A stretch of 64,000 nucleotides of DNA from contig CM065390.1 in the NCBI GenBank assembly GCA_033060915.1, positions 22,424,501 to 22,488,500 of the forward strand. The letters are read 5' to 3'. The translations under genes were made by a program, and so were the position numbers. The notes under the pieces were generated by a model. It was not told the DNA's origin and ran no database searches. It saw only the letters and a list, made by a program, of their open reading frames with translations. Shown piece after piece: positions 1 through 10,060 of the stretch. The stretch is from Euryodendron excelsum. Taxonomy: Eukaryota > Streptophyta > Magnoliopsida > Ericales > Pentaphylacaceae. Each line of letters starts with the position of its first letter. Position 1 is the stretch's first letter.

Positions 1-330
1 GGGGCTCTGCCTCTACCCACTTGGTGAAGTAATCTGTTGCCACAATAAGAAACCTCCTATTGTTTGGAGCTCGGGGGCAAAGGCCCGACTATGTCCAGTC
101 TCCACTGGGTAAAAGTTCAAAGGTTGGTTATAGTTGTGAGGTCCTCAGCAGGCTGATGTATAATCAGAGAGAACTTTTGATATTTTCACATCTTAGCAAG
201 TATTGGGTTGCATCCTTTTGCATATAGGGCCACCAGTACCCCTACGAGATAGCTCGGTGGGCTAACGACCTTCTGTCGACGTGGCTTTCACATATCCTTT
301 CATGAATTTCAAACAGAATGCCTTACACTT
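1..330 (-). pseudogene. Integrase core start (Tat element)
   Basis: Translating the minus strand of 1-130 gives a stretch with W-x-x-DIVGPLP, followed in another frame by FLIVATDYFTKWVEAEP. These are characteristic of the start of the DDE integrase core, including its first catalytic Asp. The segment towards 330 should hold the end of the H2C2 zinc-binding part but is too decayed to place residues. Integrase would insert the cDNA into the host genome. Only the beginning is inside the window, and a frame change separates the two motifs, so it is non-functional. Confidence 0.75.
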
Positions 331-589
331 TGTTCGAGTGGACATAGTATAAGTAGGGACCTATGAAAGATCTTCTGTAGAGTTTCTTGGTTAATGACAG
401 CCAGTACCTGAGGGCTTTGTGTTTGACCCGTCTAGCTTCATTCTTGTCCTTCGACAGCTTGTCTTTATCAAGATAGGAGATAATTGAGTCCATCTATGAT
501 GGTCCCAACTATTCTATGGCCAAAGTTGGCTCCTCTTCATGAAATATGCTCGGTTTGGCTAAGGTCTCCACATGGATTGTTCTCTTTGA

Positions 590-1075
590 TCATGATTTTA
601 GAGCCATTGCCAGTGTCACCAAGGCATCATCATGAGCAATGTTGTCATAACTAATCTAGTGGAGTTTGTACTTGCCAAACTTGGCTAGCAATTCCTTTGC
701 TTTTGCCAGGTGCTGCGTCATTCTGTCATTTTTTATCGCGTATTTTCTCCTGTGATCTAATTAACCACTAGTTGGGAGTCTGAATAGATAATGATCTTGG
801 CAATCTTTAGTTCAATGGCTCAGTGCAGTCTGGCGAGCATCACCTCGTATTCCGATTCATTGTTTGAGGTAGTGAACTCGAGTTTGATTGCTTGCTTTAT
901 TGCCAAACCGTCTAGTGTGATGAGAACTATCCCCGATCCTATCCCCTGTCATTGGACGCTTCGTCAACGAAGAGTTTCCAATGAACAACATTTTCCCAAA
1001 GGTCGAGGGGGAGGTCATTATTTTGTTGAGTATAGGGTGTTATTGGGTCATTCTCCAGTGGCAATTCAATAGAGA
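590..1075 (-). pseudogene. Archaeal-type RNase H domain (Tat hallmark)
   Basis: The minus-strand translation shows W-K-L-F-V-D-E-A-S near 990-960. Further on come DRMTQ and LAKAKELLAKFGKYKLH at about 730-665, and an ALVTLAMAL-like end near 620-600. This is the layout of the second RNase H between the retroviral-type RNase H and integrase in Tat elements. It is thought to assist removal of RNA from RNA-DNA hybrids. At least four in-frame stops are present. An unrelated-looking plus-strand frame covers the same bases and I treat it as a shadow. Confidence 0.7.
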
Positions 1076-1430
1076 ATTCGGCAATAAAGTCAGCAAGTAC
1101 ATGTCCTTTAACTGCCGATCTCAGGTGAAACTTGATGTTGAATTCTCCTAGCTCAACGGCCCACTTTGCTAGTCTACCGGAGAAGTAAGCCTGTCTGAGG
1201 AGTGGTTTTAACTAATGGTCAGTGAGGACGTTGATGGTATGAGCTCTAAAGTAGTGCACCAATTTGCGAGATGCCATTACTAGAGTAAGTGCCAATTTTT
1301 CTAGCGGTAGATACCTGCTTTCTGCCCCCAAGAGTGTTTTGCTGATATAATAGACCTGCCTCTGTTGCTGATCTTATTACCTGAGTAATGCAGTGTGCTC
1401 CGATACTGCCAGGTAGAGAAAGAGCTCTTC
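1075..1430 (-). pseudogene. RNase H domain of the Tat polyprotein
   Basis: The minus strand reads, with one or two frame breaks, LFLYLAVSEH, VYYISKTLLGAESRYLPLEKLAL, LVHYFRAHTINVLTD and KWAVELGEFNIKFH up to LADFIAEF at about 1,080. This is the typical plant Ty3/gypsy RNase H that degrades template RNA during reverse transcription. It directly follows the RT and precedes the second RNase H. A stop replaces a Gln-like position after the TD motif. Recognition is by sequence familiarity of the family, not by a search. Confidence 0.75.
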
Positions 1431-1439
1431 ATGCTTGAG

Positions 1440-2490
1440 CAGGGTGGAAAGTAAGGGTGGCCGGGTCAAGTACCTCTTTAAATTTACAAGGCCTTGATCA
1501 CACTCCAGAGTTCAGCTGAATCACTCCTGTTTCTTGAGAAGCTAGAAGAATGGTCGGCACTTATCTGAAAATCAACTGATGAATCTGTTGAGTGCTGCTG
1601 CCATACTAGTCAACTTCTGCACTTTTTTGGTGTTCTTTGGTGCTTGAATGCTCTGGATAGCACTAATCTGTCTGGGATCTACTTCAATTCCCCAGTGTGT
1701 AACTAGGAACCCCAAAAATTTTCCTGAGCTAACTCCAAACACACATTTAAAGGAGTTCAGCCTCATTTTGTACTACTTCAGGATGCCAAACACTTCTTTC
1801 AGGTTTTCAAAATGGGAGCTGTTGATCTTGCTTTTGACTACCATATCGTCGATGTACACCTCGACAGTGCTGTCGATATGGTCCTTGAACATTTTGGAGA
1901 CCAGTCGCTAGTAGCTAGCCATGGCATTCTTCAAACCAAAGGGCATTACCTTGTAACAGAAGATACCTTTTGGAGTGATGAAGGCAGTCTTCTCTTGATC
2001 ATCTTCGTGGAGCGAGATCTGGTGATACCCGCAATAACTATTTCAGAAACTCATCCTCTAGAAATCGGCTGTTACATTTACGAACTGGTCGATCTTGGGA
2101 AGTGGAAAAAAGGTCCTTAGGGTATGCCTTGTTTAGATCGGTGAAGTCGACACAGATCCTTCACTTATCGTCCTTCTTCTTTACCACCATAGTGTTTGAA
2201 AGCCAGCTTGGGTAGTGGACTTCCTAAATTGCCCCAACATCAACGAGCTTTTCGGTCTCTTCTATAACGACATCTACATGTTGTGTCGCCGCTCTCCTTC
2301 CCTTTTGGACCACAGGTTGTCATTGTGGGTCAACATTCAATCAGTGGTAGGCAACCTCGGTATTGATCCCTGGCATATCGTAAGGAGTCTAGACGAACAT
2401 CTCAAGGTAACTTACCAGCAGCTCAATTAGAGAGTTCTCTTTGACTTTGGACAAGGATGTGTCGATGACAAAATACTTCTCATTCTGTCG
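1440..2490 (-). pseudogene. Reverse transcriptase of the Tat element
   Basis: The minus-strand translation shows the KKDDK-x-RICVDFTDLNKAYPKD motif around 2,200-2,130 and the catalytic YIDD box at 1,845-1,856. The palm/thumb end ([16 protein letters not shown], then IEVDPRQI) sits at about 1,740-1,660. The 64-codon open frame 1,572-1,766 is the least damaged piece. The enzyme copies element RNA into cDNA in virus-like particles. Several frameshifts and stops separate the motifs, so only fragments remain open. The assignment is secure from motif order; the outer limits are approximate. Confidence 0.85.
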
Positions 2491-2639
2491 ATCAATGTAG
2501 ATTTTCTTCAATTCTTCAATGGCTTTATTCTTTGGAGTCTGCCCTACATCATCAACAGTAGGCGTGTTCTCGTGAAGTTCCATCATGTGCACCTTGTCAG
2601 TTTTCACCTCTGTGGTGCATGTCATAAAAAAACATTGTT

Positions 2640-2779
2640 TGGCGGCTACTTGGTCTCTTCTTATCTCTCTTACCCTTTGGGGATCGGGAATTAGATCTGC
2701 TGATGGTAAGAGGATGGAATATCCATCATGAGGTGCAACTATGTTCGTCTCATGATCGCATTATAGGGGGAAGGCACAT
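2640..2779 (-). pseudogene. Protease 3' part, right after the solo-LTR insertion
   Basis: On the minus strand this segment begins with codons for V-P-S-P-Y-N-A-I-M, which continues the protease interrupted at 5,276 (FLVVN...). The junction fits the usual plant motif FLVV-x-x-PSPYNAI. Further on the frame is broken by stops. It is the C-terminal part of the retroviral-type aspartic protease and the linker to RT. The break is explained by the LTR insertion at 2,784-5,270. Confidence 0.75.
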
Positions 2780-2783
2780 TGAT
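2779..2783. repeat. Target-site duplication, left copy (solo LTR)
   Basis: TTGAT at this site matches TTGAC at 5,271-5,275 in four of five bases. Removing the insert and one copy restores the expected protease codon order. That supports a 5-bp duplication made by LTR-retrotransposon integration and later mutated at one base. Confidence 0.65.
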
Positions 2784-4316
2784 TGTCACGCCCCATAACC
2801 CGACCTATACGAATTTAAGGTACATGATCGGCCAGTAGCAAAGCTACCCAAGACCACATTATATAAACTGGTTGATCACATATGCATAATCATTTAGAAT
2901 GATGCATAATTGCTGAAAAATAGAACTTTTGATAACTTAAAGACATAATCTATGTCATATATGGCAGAGTTGTGCCTAATCCAAAACATAACATACATAT
3001 GTGCCTAATCAAGGCCCACCAAGATTGTAACATTTATATCGTTACAAAACATTGGGGTCCATCCCTCAAACATATTACAAAACATAAGCCCATAGGCCGT
3101 AACTTAAAATCCACATATGGCCTCGCTCTAGGGCCTCCCAAATTGGCTACCTAAAAATCATTTAAGAAACATAAGCTAATGCTTAGTGAATAGCAATGAT
3201 GCATGAGTGAGAAAATATCATGGACTAGCAATTATATCTAACGTATAAAACTAGATAACCATTTATGCATAAGGATATGAACTTTTGAACGTATAAAGCA
3301 TATGTTTGGAATTCATAGGTAACGTAAACATCATTTGAATGTTTCAACATTTCAAAATATGGTATCGTAAGAAGAGATGCAACATAATATTATTTTTTAT
3401 ACATTATTTCATAACTTGTCATAAAGCATTTGAATATATCATGGTTCTCAGTTTAAAACATAAGTGTGCTATAACCCGACATATGAGCTAGGCTCTATAG
3501 TAACCTTGTAGGTCATGCTAAGGCTCTTTAGATTAGGGGCGTCTCCCAACATAGATAGTTTATTTCCCGTCCCTTATCGTAGGACTATCGAGCTAGATTA
3601 AAACGAGTTGGCACCATACATTGGAAACTTAGCATCTCTTTTATTTAAACATTATAGTTCATGATTTTCATTTATAACATAAATATAACTTGCATGCGCT
3701 AGAAATATGACATTTGTAATTGAACTTAACATTGATACATTGAAATATATGGAAAACATTCATGATATAGAAGTGAGCTTAAAACATTTGAAAAATAATA
3801 GAATTTTACTCATAGCATATCGTTACTCATCTCGGTCCCCATTAATTGGAGCTAAGCGAGGTGTTCCTACACACAAATTACATAGAAGCATCAAATACAA
3901 GACCCTAAGTAAAACAAGAACAGAGAATTTAAGGTTGGAACACGAAATTCGGAACACCGACTCTTTCAACGCATCCCAAACACCCCCAAACAATGAATTC
4001 ACACTCTAGGCTAACTCCATTTGAAAATACGCTTAAAGTCCTTTAATTTGATAGGTCATGGGCTGAAAACACATTTTAGGTGAAGAAGTTAGATCTCATT
4101 AAAAACGGGCTAACATTTTTAAAAATAAGGTTGTCGATATGAATTTGGGTCAATTTCAAACTCCAACAACTCACAATCCATAAGGAACTAGGGTGCAAAC
4201 TTCACATAGCCAAAAAGTTCTATGAGTCTACTATCACATACTTCAAACGGTGCTTAAAACTGAGTTTTCTAGAGTAAGATATGACAAAATTGCAAAAAGG
4301 TGTTAAAATAGTCCAA

Positions 4317-4580
4317 TCATTCGAATGCCTAAAGTGGCTGTTCGAACGCCAGACCAACAATACATGGCCATTCGAATGCCCGGAGGGGTCGTTCAAACGC
4401 CAAGGTAAAAATGGCCATTACACCCTCTCAGGTCGTTCGAAAGCCAGGCTTGGCCGTTCGAACGCGGGACAAAATAAAGGGCTGTTCGAACGCCAGGCAT
4501 GGCTGTTCGAACACCCAGGCAAAAACCCAATACTCTGCTCTCGGGTAGTTCGAATGGCCATGTCGGGCATTCGAATGCCC
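4317..4580. repeat. Cluster of about ten TTCGAA-centred dyads
   Basis: GTTCGAACGCC or CATTCGAATGCC variants recur about ten times in 260 bp, at uneven spacing of roughly 15-45 bp, often followed by AGGC. The core TTCGAA is self-complementary. The cluster lies inside the solo LTR, where such arrays could act as regulatory sequence. No known factor is assigned. Confidence 0.7.
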
Positions 4581-5044
4581 CCTATGCAATAATAATTTCT
4601 TGACCCAAAACTCTCCCAAAATCCCTCCAAACACAACCAAACCTTCCCAATACTCTTGGGGCTTTAAGATTAGCCCACAAGGATGACAATAACTCAAAAT
4701 AGGAAAGAGAGAACAATTAAATCAAAGGGATCTAGAGTTGAACTCAAAACCCTAACATTTTACATATTTGGGAATTTTCCAAACCACCACTCCCAATCTT
4801 CAACAATGAGTTTCAAGCTCTCAAAATCATGTAAATTGGACCCAAAGGGTCCTCCAAACTCAACAACAACTATCGTAGATACATACATACAAATACCTAA
4901 TACAATCACACAATTATACATACAAGGTAAAAGTTCATACCTTTCTCTCTCTAGCTTCCTAACTTCACAAAGGACACCAAGCTTGGGTTGGGCTTCTCTT
5001 GCCTCCTCTTCTTCTCCTTGATCTTCTTCCTTCTTTCTTTTTCT

Positions 5045-5105
5045 TCTCTCCCTCTCTCTCTCTCCCTCTTACAGTTAGGTGTGTGTGTGTATGTGTGTGT
5101 TTTAT
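5045..5105. repeat. CT-rich and TG-rich microsatellite
   Basis: A run of CT dinucleotides and CCCTCTC is followed by GTGTGTGTGTATGTGTGTGT. It is simple-sequence DNA within the solo LTR. Confidence 0.8.
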
Positions 5106-5270
5106 GTGTATAAGAAGACACACATCAGAAATAATCTCATGTGTCTCACACCTCTAACATAAGTTACAACATACATATCCATTGGTCAAGTAAGACCCAA
5201 AGTACATCACAATTAAATAGAAATTAAGGAGTTTACATTAAATTAGATAATACAGGTTCGGGTTATTATA

Positions 5271-5275
5271 TTGAC
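5271..5275. repeat. Target-site duplication, right copy (solo LTR)
   Basis: TTGAC pairs with TTGAT at 2,779-2,783. The four-of-five match and the coding continuity across the two flanks support it. Confidence 0.65.
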
Positions 5276-5792
5276 CACCAGGAACTCTGTCTGTAACGTA
5301 ATCCCTCCGGCAGTCACAGGAATTGTCACCTTCTCTAGAGGCCAAACCGGGTCTGGATTGAACTTGACTAAAAGGTTGAGAGATGGCTGGAGATCGGACT
5401 CTTTCAGCTCCAATTTTTTTTTTAAAAAGGCTGTAGTACATGACTTTGGAGGAACTCCCTTGGTCAATGAGCAACCTTCTAACGTCGCAACCCGCCATTC
5501 TCAACGGCATAACCAAGGCATCATTGTGGGGGGTTTGTACCCCCACTAGGTCTTCATCAGTGAAGGTTATGGCCGCGGCATTACTACCGACCTTAACCTT
5601 TTTGGACGGAGGTCCTATCTGTATTACCTCCCTCAAATGTGCAACCTTCTGTATCTCAACCTGGTATCGGTATGGGTCAATAGTGTCTGATTCAGCCGAA
5701 CCATGCAACACGTTAATTACTCGGATCGGTCTCACTTCATTCTCCTTCTGTGGGACAATTTCTTGCCTTGGTTGCGTGGCCACCCGTTTCAT
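5276..5792 (-). pseudogene. Aspartic protease of the Tat element, 5' part
   Basis: A 184-codon minus-strand frame contains the linker after gag (RVINVLHG), then ITFTDEDLVGVQTPHNDALV and the active-site region LLIDQGSSSKVMYY, with IDQG encoded at 5,457-5,468. Plant Ty3/gypsy proteases often have D-x-G-S-S here. The enzyme would cut the Gag-Pol precursor in the particle. At the T-run near 5,414-5,424 the frame shifts, and the rest (LEKVTIPVTAGG, then TEFLVVN) continues in another frame up to the solo LTR. The protein is therefore broken by both an indel and the insertion. Confidence 0.85.
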
Positions 5793-6059
5793 TTTTTTCC
5801 GATCAATATACTAGTTGAGATGATTAGCTTTGGCTAAATCTTCCAAGTGACTTTTGAGATGCCGACACTGCTCTGTCTGATACCCCTTCTCCCGATGATA
5901 AGAACAAAACTTCTTTTTGTCTCAGGATGCAAGGTCTCTTCCTAGCTTTATGCGCAATTTGAAAAAAGGCTTGTCGCGAATCTTAGGCAAGATTTTGTAA
6001 ATGAGAACTTTTAAGACAGTATAGACCTCTTCATTTGCCTTCTTGGCCTAATTGTTGCT

Positions 6060-6640
6060 GTTTTCTAGCCAAGCCTTCTTGGTATCTCTTTTACTCACCT
6101 TTTCAGCAACAATGAAGACCTTTTCTGGAATTGGTTAGGGCACATCTCTTTCCAATCAGGCGTATTACTCGATTCTGGACATCAACTCTTTCACGGCGAG
6201 GGCCGATTTTTTCATTAAGGATTGCCACAAACGGTGCTCCTTGGGCAAGCCAATCTTGAATTGGGTTATAGCCAGCTGCTTGCTATACTCGTCGATTTCA
6301 TTGTAGGCCTCCCAGTAGAGCCTTGCGTATGCTCGTAATCCTTCTCTCTCGTTCTTCCGTAAGATAAGTAGGAAATCGACCTCCTTAGTAGTAAAGAGCT
6401 CGGCAAGTTGCCTTAAGTTTGACACTAACCTGGATGGCAATCCGTCAAACCATCATAGGGCCACGTCCCCCAAGCTGGATGGGAAAATTCAGCATATCAG
6501 GGACTAGTCTCCACTTCATAGTGCCATCATTTGCTTTTAATGCAGAACATGGCCAACTGGACCAGCCTTTCCATCATAGGAAGTAAACTTTGGTGGTGTG
6601 AATTTTCGTGGAGGTTGGTGGGACTCAATCTCCTCCGTGA
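6060..6640 (-). pseudogene. gag fragment of the Tat element
   Basis: The open part (6,165-6,440, 91 codons) reads SRLVSNLRQLAELFTTK, then ARLYWEAYNEIDEYSKQLAI, KIGLPKEHRLW and LMSRIE. This is the capsid-type retrotransposon gag domain of Tat elements, which builds the virus-like particle. Decayed gag sequence extends on both sides through stops. It lies upstream of protease in the element's own direction, as expected. No CCHC knuckle could be read in the poor sequence between 5,800 and 6,060. Confidence 0.75.
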
Positions 6641-6899
6641 ATGGCATGGATGCAATTTGGTTTAAGGCCCTATTAATCATGTCTTGGGTAGTGCGTTCTT
6701 TGGAGAGCTACTTTTTATCATCCAGCTTTTCATTGAGCCACTTTTCCTAGTCTTTCTATTGCTGACCAGTTGTTGCTGATCCAGTCTTTCTGGAATGCTG
6801 AGATCAAAGCATTAAATACTCTAATTATCCATGTGGGTTGGGCTTGTCGCCTTTTGGCTTGGGCTAAGGTCGGCATGAGGTCGGCAATGCGGGCCTGGC

Positions 6900-7410
6900 T
6901 GCATTTTTGATTATTTGGGCTGACCTATAGCCCAACTTCATTTACTTAATTTTTATTGGGCTTGACCAGGCAGATTAGGCCAGAATTCTTTGACTCACAA
7001 TACGTACATTATATTTGATAACTTCAGATAATGTAAATTTTTTTTTTTTAGTGTGCAAGTGTAAGCATTCAAACTCATTGGTGAAAAAATAGGAGTATAT
7101 AATATATTATTTCTAATCTATTCGATTGAATACAGACTGCTTTGCATAAATTTTTGGCATAAAACATCCTTGGTTGCTCTTTCTTAGGGAAAAACAATGG
7201 ATCCTCAAAGTTCCAAAGTCTAACCAAACATTGCACTCCAAAACACAACAGAAACTATATTAATTTGAGCTTATTGGACCACGCCTACTAAGCTAAGAGT
7301 AATTGAAAAGAAAAATGCGAAGGAAGCAAATGGAATCATACTTCAAATACCACTAGTACCAATCGATAGGTTGACGACTGTATAACTTCTCTTTACAAAA
7401 AAGGGAGAGG

Positions 7411-7412
<2 letters not shown>
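6900..7412. other. No gene seen (possible element end or old LTR remnant)
   Basis: The sequence is AT-rich and without a recognisable coding region. The minus-strand Tat element should have its 5' LTR here, but I see no clear TG...CA termini or primer site. Confidence 0.4.

Positions 7413-7457
<45 letters not shown>
7413..7457. repeat. (CT)n microsatellite
   Basis: An almost perfect run of about 22 CT dinucleotides. Flanking DNA to 7,844 carries no recognisable gene. The lysine-rich 60-codon frame at 7,473-7,655 has no family resemblance. Confidence 0.95.
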
Positions 7458-7459
<2 letters not shown>

Positions 7460-7843
7460 AGAGCGAGGACAATTGAAAGAAGTAGCTGCTAATGAAGATA
7501 ACCCCCATAAATCAACAAAGAGGAAAATGCAAATAGAGAAGTGTCAAAAGAGGGGACAGAGAAGGAAAGAAAGGAAAAATTATGACAAGTCCAAAGCATG
7601 GGACAGAGAAGGAAAGAAGACTGCATTAATTAATATCCAAAAGCGTGTTTCCTGAAGTTTCGGACCACCAAAGCAACATTCTGATTTATCGATGAAGAAA
7701 CGTGCAATTTGTACTGTAACTGTTGAGTGTCACGGCCGATTAGGATCTTCAGTTGACATATTAGCTAAAACAAAAATAAAATGTTACGATTAGTAATCTC
7801 ATGAATGGTGCCTAAAATTTAAAGAGAACATAAATAGATTAAC

Positions 7844-7857
7844 AACATTATTTTAAT
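7844..7857. repeat. SINE target-site duplication, left
   Basis: AACATTATTTTAAT matches AACATTGTTTTAGT at 8,077-8,090 in 12 of 14 bases, as expected for target-primed insertion of a SINE. Confidence 0.75.
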
Positions 7858-8076
7858 CCCAAAGGGTTGGCCTGATGGTTAAAGCTTGGGAGTTGGGGGG
7901 TTTGTTCCCTCCAAGGTCTCCGGTTCAAAATTTTTTATGTGCTATTAATTCTTTAGGGCCACCTCAAGGTCTTTGGCCTAGTAATTACTCGGTTTGTGTA
8001 AGACAGAAAGACTGCACATGTCCCGAGATTAATTGAAGTGCGCGTAATGGACACCTGATTAGCCAAAAAAAAAAAA
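7858..8076 (+). mobile_element. tRNA-derived plant SINE with poly(A) tail
   Basis: The 5' part has an A-box-like GGCCTGATGGTTAAAG near 7,869 and a B-box-like CCGGTTCAAAA near 7,920, the internal RNA polymerase III promoter of tRNA-derived SINEs. The 3' part holds GATTAATTGAAGTGCGCGTAA and GGACACC, resembling the conserved 3' tail shared by many angiosperm SINEs, then a run of A. Imperfect duplications flank it. It makes no protein and would depend on a LINE reverse transcriptase. Confidence 0.85.
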
Positions 8077-8090
8077 AACATTGTTTTAGT
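8077..8090. repeat. SINE target-site duplication, right
   Basis: Pairs with 7,844-7,857, with two differences in 14 bases. Confidence 0.75.
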
Positions 8091-8331
8091 ACGTGGCAGC
8101 TTGGGGTGCTGCCATGTACATGGGGCAAGGGGAATCGTCCAACTTAGTTTGGAGAAAATCCTTGTCTTAAGTAATAAATGATTTTGTGGTTATATATAAA
8201 TAAATAAATCTAATATAAATACTGTGGTTTTGGTAAGATATTTGATAAGACTCCATCTAATCCATTGATTAATGGAATAAAGATCTCTATTGAAACTATG
8301 AATTGGAGAGGATCTTAATCTGGCTAACCAT

Positions 8332-8348
8332 GTTTGACTCTCATTCTT
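8332..8348. repeat. Second SINE target-site duplication, left
   Basis: GTTTGACTCTCATTCTT matches GTTGACTTTCATTCTT at 8,583-8,598 apart from one indel and one substitution. Confidence 0.8.
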
Positions 8349-8582
8349 TCTTTCTTTTTTTTTTATTCAGTAGTCAAGTGTGTCCAGGCCAGCTTGTGCA
8401 CATCTCTCGTGTACATCTTGGCTAATCTCCTTCCCGGTCTAGTCAAAGGCAAACCATTCACTCCGGCACTAAGATATTCACAACGATAAATCCCTTCGGC
8501 TAACTCCTGCACTTGATAAAAGTTAAACTCTTGACCTCCTAAAAATAGACCAATAGCCTTGTCCAACTGGGCTAATCCAATT
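8349..8582 (-). mobile_element. Second tRNA-derived SINE, opposite orientation
   Basis: Read on the minus strand it begins TTGGATTAGCCCAGTTGGAC, a good A box, then AAGAGTTTAACTTTTATC in B-box position. Its 3' part has AGATTAGCCAA, GTGCACAAGCTGGCCTGGACAC and an A-rich tail (T-run at 8,353-8,372 on plus). The 3' part resembles that of the first SINE. Near-identical 15-17-bp duplications border it. A 67-codon open frame (8,363-8,566, minus) lies entirely within and is therefore not a gene. Confidence 0.85.
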
Positions 8583-8598
8583 GTTGACTTTCATTCTT
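8583..8598. repeat. Second SINE target-site duplication, right
   Basis: Pairs with 8,332-8,348. Confidence 0.8.
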
Positions 8599-8685
8599 GT
8601 AATTGCTGTAATCATCCCCTATTCCAACTTGATCTAGTTGTGGTTGTGGCATCCTATATTCTAGTCAATGACAGTTGATAGCTAC

Positions 8686-8693
8686 CTCTAAAC
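8686..8693. repeat. 8-bp target-site duplication, left
   Basis: CTCTAAAC is exactly repeated at 9,157-9,164. Eight base pairs is the duplication length of the hAT superfamily. Confidence 0.8.
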
Positions 8694-9156
8694 AATAGTT
8701 ATCACAATTGAATTGGACATCAAACCGACGAGGTTATTGGTTCACGGTTTATCAGTTCAATTAGTGGTTCAATTGATTTAATCAATTTTATAAATTAAAT
8801 GTATCTTATTTATTCATATATATTTTACCTTAAATATAATTTATATTACCAAGTAAAACACAAGGTATCAGGTGTAGCAATAGCATGTGTTGCTTAGTTC
8901 TACCTTCACTTCCCCAAATTCAATTCTTAAGAGTCACAAAAACATCCAATTTTGTAAAAGAGACTTAAAAAATTAAAGCTAGTCAATGATTTTTTGAAAA
9001 AATCGGCCAAGTGATTTATTAGTTTTTCAAAAAAATTGGCCGTTTATGTGCATTTTCAATAACTTAGTTGAACTATAACGATTTAGGATCCAATTCTCGA
9101 TTGAACCGGTTATATTGAACAGTCCGATCCGATCCGATTTGATTTTGAAAACTATG
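8694..9156. mobile_element. hAT-like MITE (463 bp)
   Basis: The left end (from AATAGTTATCACAATTGAAT) and the reverse complement of the right end (CATAGTTTTCAAAATCAAAT) agree in about 18 of 24 positions, so they are terminal inverted repeats. The element is AT-rich, has GGTTCAATT/AACCGGTT-type internal sequence and codes for nothing. With the exact 8-bp duplication it fits a non-autonomous hAT-type element. Confidence 0.8.
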
Positions 9157-9164
9157 CTCTAAAC
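9157..9164. repeat. 8-bp target-site duplication, right
   Basis: CTCTAAAC, identical to 8,686-8,693. Confidence 0.8.
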
Positions 9165-9438
9165 CATGAGAGTTGGGTACTTTGTGCGCCATGCTTGGAA
9201 ATTTTCCAACATTTATATGCACTATCTATATCCCCTCCTCTTAATCACAGTAATATTCCTCACCTTGCAAACCCAACGCTAAACATTTCCCCGAAGACAT
9301 TCTATCTATTGAGAATCCTCTCGAAAATGGTCCCTTAAAGAGGAGAGTCATCCCCAATAAATAAATTAAAAAAAAAGGGAGGAGAGTCATCCTCACAAAT
9401 CTCATAAAAAATGAAAATAAAAGATTTTAATTATCTAA

Positions 9439-10060
9439 GATTATGTTTGGTACAAGAGAATGGAAATGAATTGAATGGTAATGAGAATTGAATGAAATGA
9501 AATTGTCATTCTCATTCCCTTGTTTAGTAAAATCAATGAATAATGTTAAAATGGAATGGAATAGAATTTTAATGTGTAATATGAAAATTCAATATTATAT
9601 TATATACATTATATTAGAAGTATTATATATTATTTATAAAATAGTATTGAATATTTGTGATTGTGGTGGCGGTGTTGGCGTCGACATCGGCAGTGGCGAC
9701 GGTGACAATGGTGGTGAGTGTTGGGTAGTGGTGAGGCAGTGAGAATTTTTAACTTTTTAATTTTTTTTAATTTGCGACTTCTTATTTTTTTAATTTTAAA
9801 ATTAAAAAATAATTACCAACACGTTTTTTTTTTTTTTTAAGAAACTTGACAATAAAAATTTTACCAAGTTTTGTTTTATGGCTTATCACACGTGAGAATG
9901 GAAGACTATTCCCACTCTTGAAATAAAGAATGATCATTCCAACAAATGTGAGAATCATCATTCTATGAGAATAGTCATTCTAACTTTGAATAGTAGTATC
10001 AAATATGAGAATAAGAATAAAAGTATAAATTATTCCATTCTCTTATATCAAACATAACCC
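9439..10060. mobile_element. MITE-like element with 25-30-bp inverted ends
   Basis: The left end GATTATGTTTGGTACAAGAG and the inverted right end GGGTTATGTTTGATATAAGAG match in most positions, and both continue into GAATGGAA. Interior GAATGG/CCATTC stretches are also mutually inverted. The Gly-rich frame in the middle (GGTGGCGGTGTTGGCG-type DNA) is simple-sequence and not a gene. The target duplication is not resolved: TAA is on the left, AAG on the right. A Harbinger-type MITE is my best guess. Confidence 0.65.

Larger units (their letters stand above)
2784..5270 (-). mobile_element. Solo LTR inside the Tat protease
   Basis: Read on the minus strand the insert starts TATAATAACCCGAACC (TA probably decayed from TG) and ends GGGGCGTGACA, about 2.49 kb. 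It is flanked by near-matching 5-bp repeats TTGAT/TTGAC. It contains no polyprotein and sits alone within a coding region, so it fits a solo LTR left by recombination between two LTRs. The ending resembles that of the chromovirus LTR at 21,701 (GGGCGTGACA), so a Tekay/Del-like origin is possible but not shown. CT/TG microsatellites lie near 5,045-5,100. Confidence 0.65.
1..6900 (-). mobile_element. Decayed Ty3/gypsy retrotransposon, Tat lineage (truncated by window edge)
   Basis: On the minus strand, from high to low coordinates, gag, protease, RT, RNase H, a second archaeal-type RNase H and the start of integrase follow one another in the normal Ty3/gypsy order. The second RNase H after the retroviral one is the known hallmark of the Tat clade. 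All domains contain stops and frameshifts, so the copy is dead. A solo LTR (2,784-5,270) splits the protease. The 3' part and one LTR lie beyond position 1. I could not delimit the LTR expected near 6,900-7,400. The order and domain similarity are direct readings; the right boundary is a guess. Confidence 0.85.

Noticed and set aside
791..1072. Plus-strand frame over the Tat RNase H
   Set aside because: Shadow of the minus-strand archaeal-type RNase H, whose motifs are recognisable.
8363..8566. 67-codon minus-strand frame that looks like a protein fragment
   Set aside because: It lies completely within a SINE bounded by duplications and an A-rich tail, so it is a chance frame.
9488..9742. 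Gly-rich 84-codon frame
   Set aside because: GGTGGC-type simple sequence inside a MITE-like element.
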